From SIG636 sp045535465 (GTDB lineage Bacteria; Bacillota; Clostridia; Oscillospirales; CAG-382), in contig JAZSLS010000162.1 of NCBI GenBank assembly GCA_045535465.1, forward strand, positions 1 to 5,845: 5,845 nucleotides of DNA, written 5' to 3'. Positions 5,825 through 5,845 of this stretch are shown piece by piece; position 1 is the first letter of the stretch, and every line of letters begins with the position of its first letter. A model generated the notes under the pieces. It was not told the DNA's origin. It searched no databases and saw only the letters and a program-made list of their open reading frames with translations. A program made the position numbers and the translations under genes.

Positions 5825-5845
5825 GTTGCCGAAGGCAACATATCG
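5825..5845. repeat. Single unit of the ATATCG hairpin repeat at the window end
   Basis: GTTGCC-GAA-GGCAAC followed by ATATCG. The string AAGGCAACATATCG also occurs at 300-313 in the array at the other end of the window. The element runs off the end of the window, so its full extent is unknown. Confidence 0.6.

Overview
The window looks like part of a chromosome from a Gram-positive anaerobe of the class Clostridia, probably a gut or rumen lineage. This rests on the strong AGGAGG-type ribosome binding sites, the sigma-A-like promoters, the BlaI/BlaR1-family pair, the secreted proteins with type I dockerin repeats, and moderate base composition. Genus and species cannot be told from the sequence. 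Every gene I can support lies on the minus strand, so transcription runs from high to low coordinates.

Layout in transcription order. At 5767-5845 there is a long perfect hairpin, probably the terminator of a gene outside the window, and one unit of a hairpin repeat. At 5687-5742 there is a well-formed promoter with a 19-nt dyad just downstream of its -10 box, a good candidate operator. A three-gene operon follows: a BlaI/MecI-family winged-helix repressor (5611-5240), a BlaR1-like M56 membrane metallopeptidase (5247-2944), and a secreted BspA-like leucine-rich-repeat protein with a C-terminal type I dockerin (2931-862). The first two genes overlap by 8 nt. The Shine-Dalgarno of the third begins inside the stop codon of the second. 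After a 118-nt gap that holds a promoter comes a 115-residue protein with a PH/GRAM-like look (743-396). A tandem array of small hairpins separated by ATATCG follows (280-373). The last gene is a second secreted dockerin protein, cut by the window start (233-1).

How the parts may work together: in classical BlaR1/MecR1 an outer penicillin-binding domain detects beta-lactam, the cytoplasmic zinc protease is activated, and BlaI is removed from its operator. Here the repressor and the HEXXH protease are intact. The outer sensor, however, is an acidic stalk followed by about three beta-sandwich (Cna-B / carboxypeptidase-regulatory-like) domains, and the cargo gene is a dockerin-bearing adhesin-like protein instead of a beta-lactamase. 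The inferred picture is a surface-sensing, protease-relayed switch controlling a dockerin-anchored surface or cellulosome-like component. The architecture is visible in the sequence; the ligand and the regulatory logic are inference.
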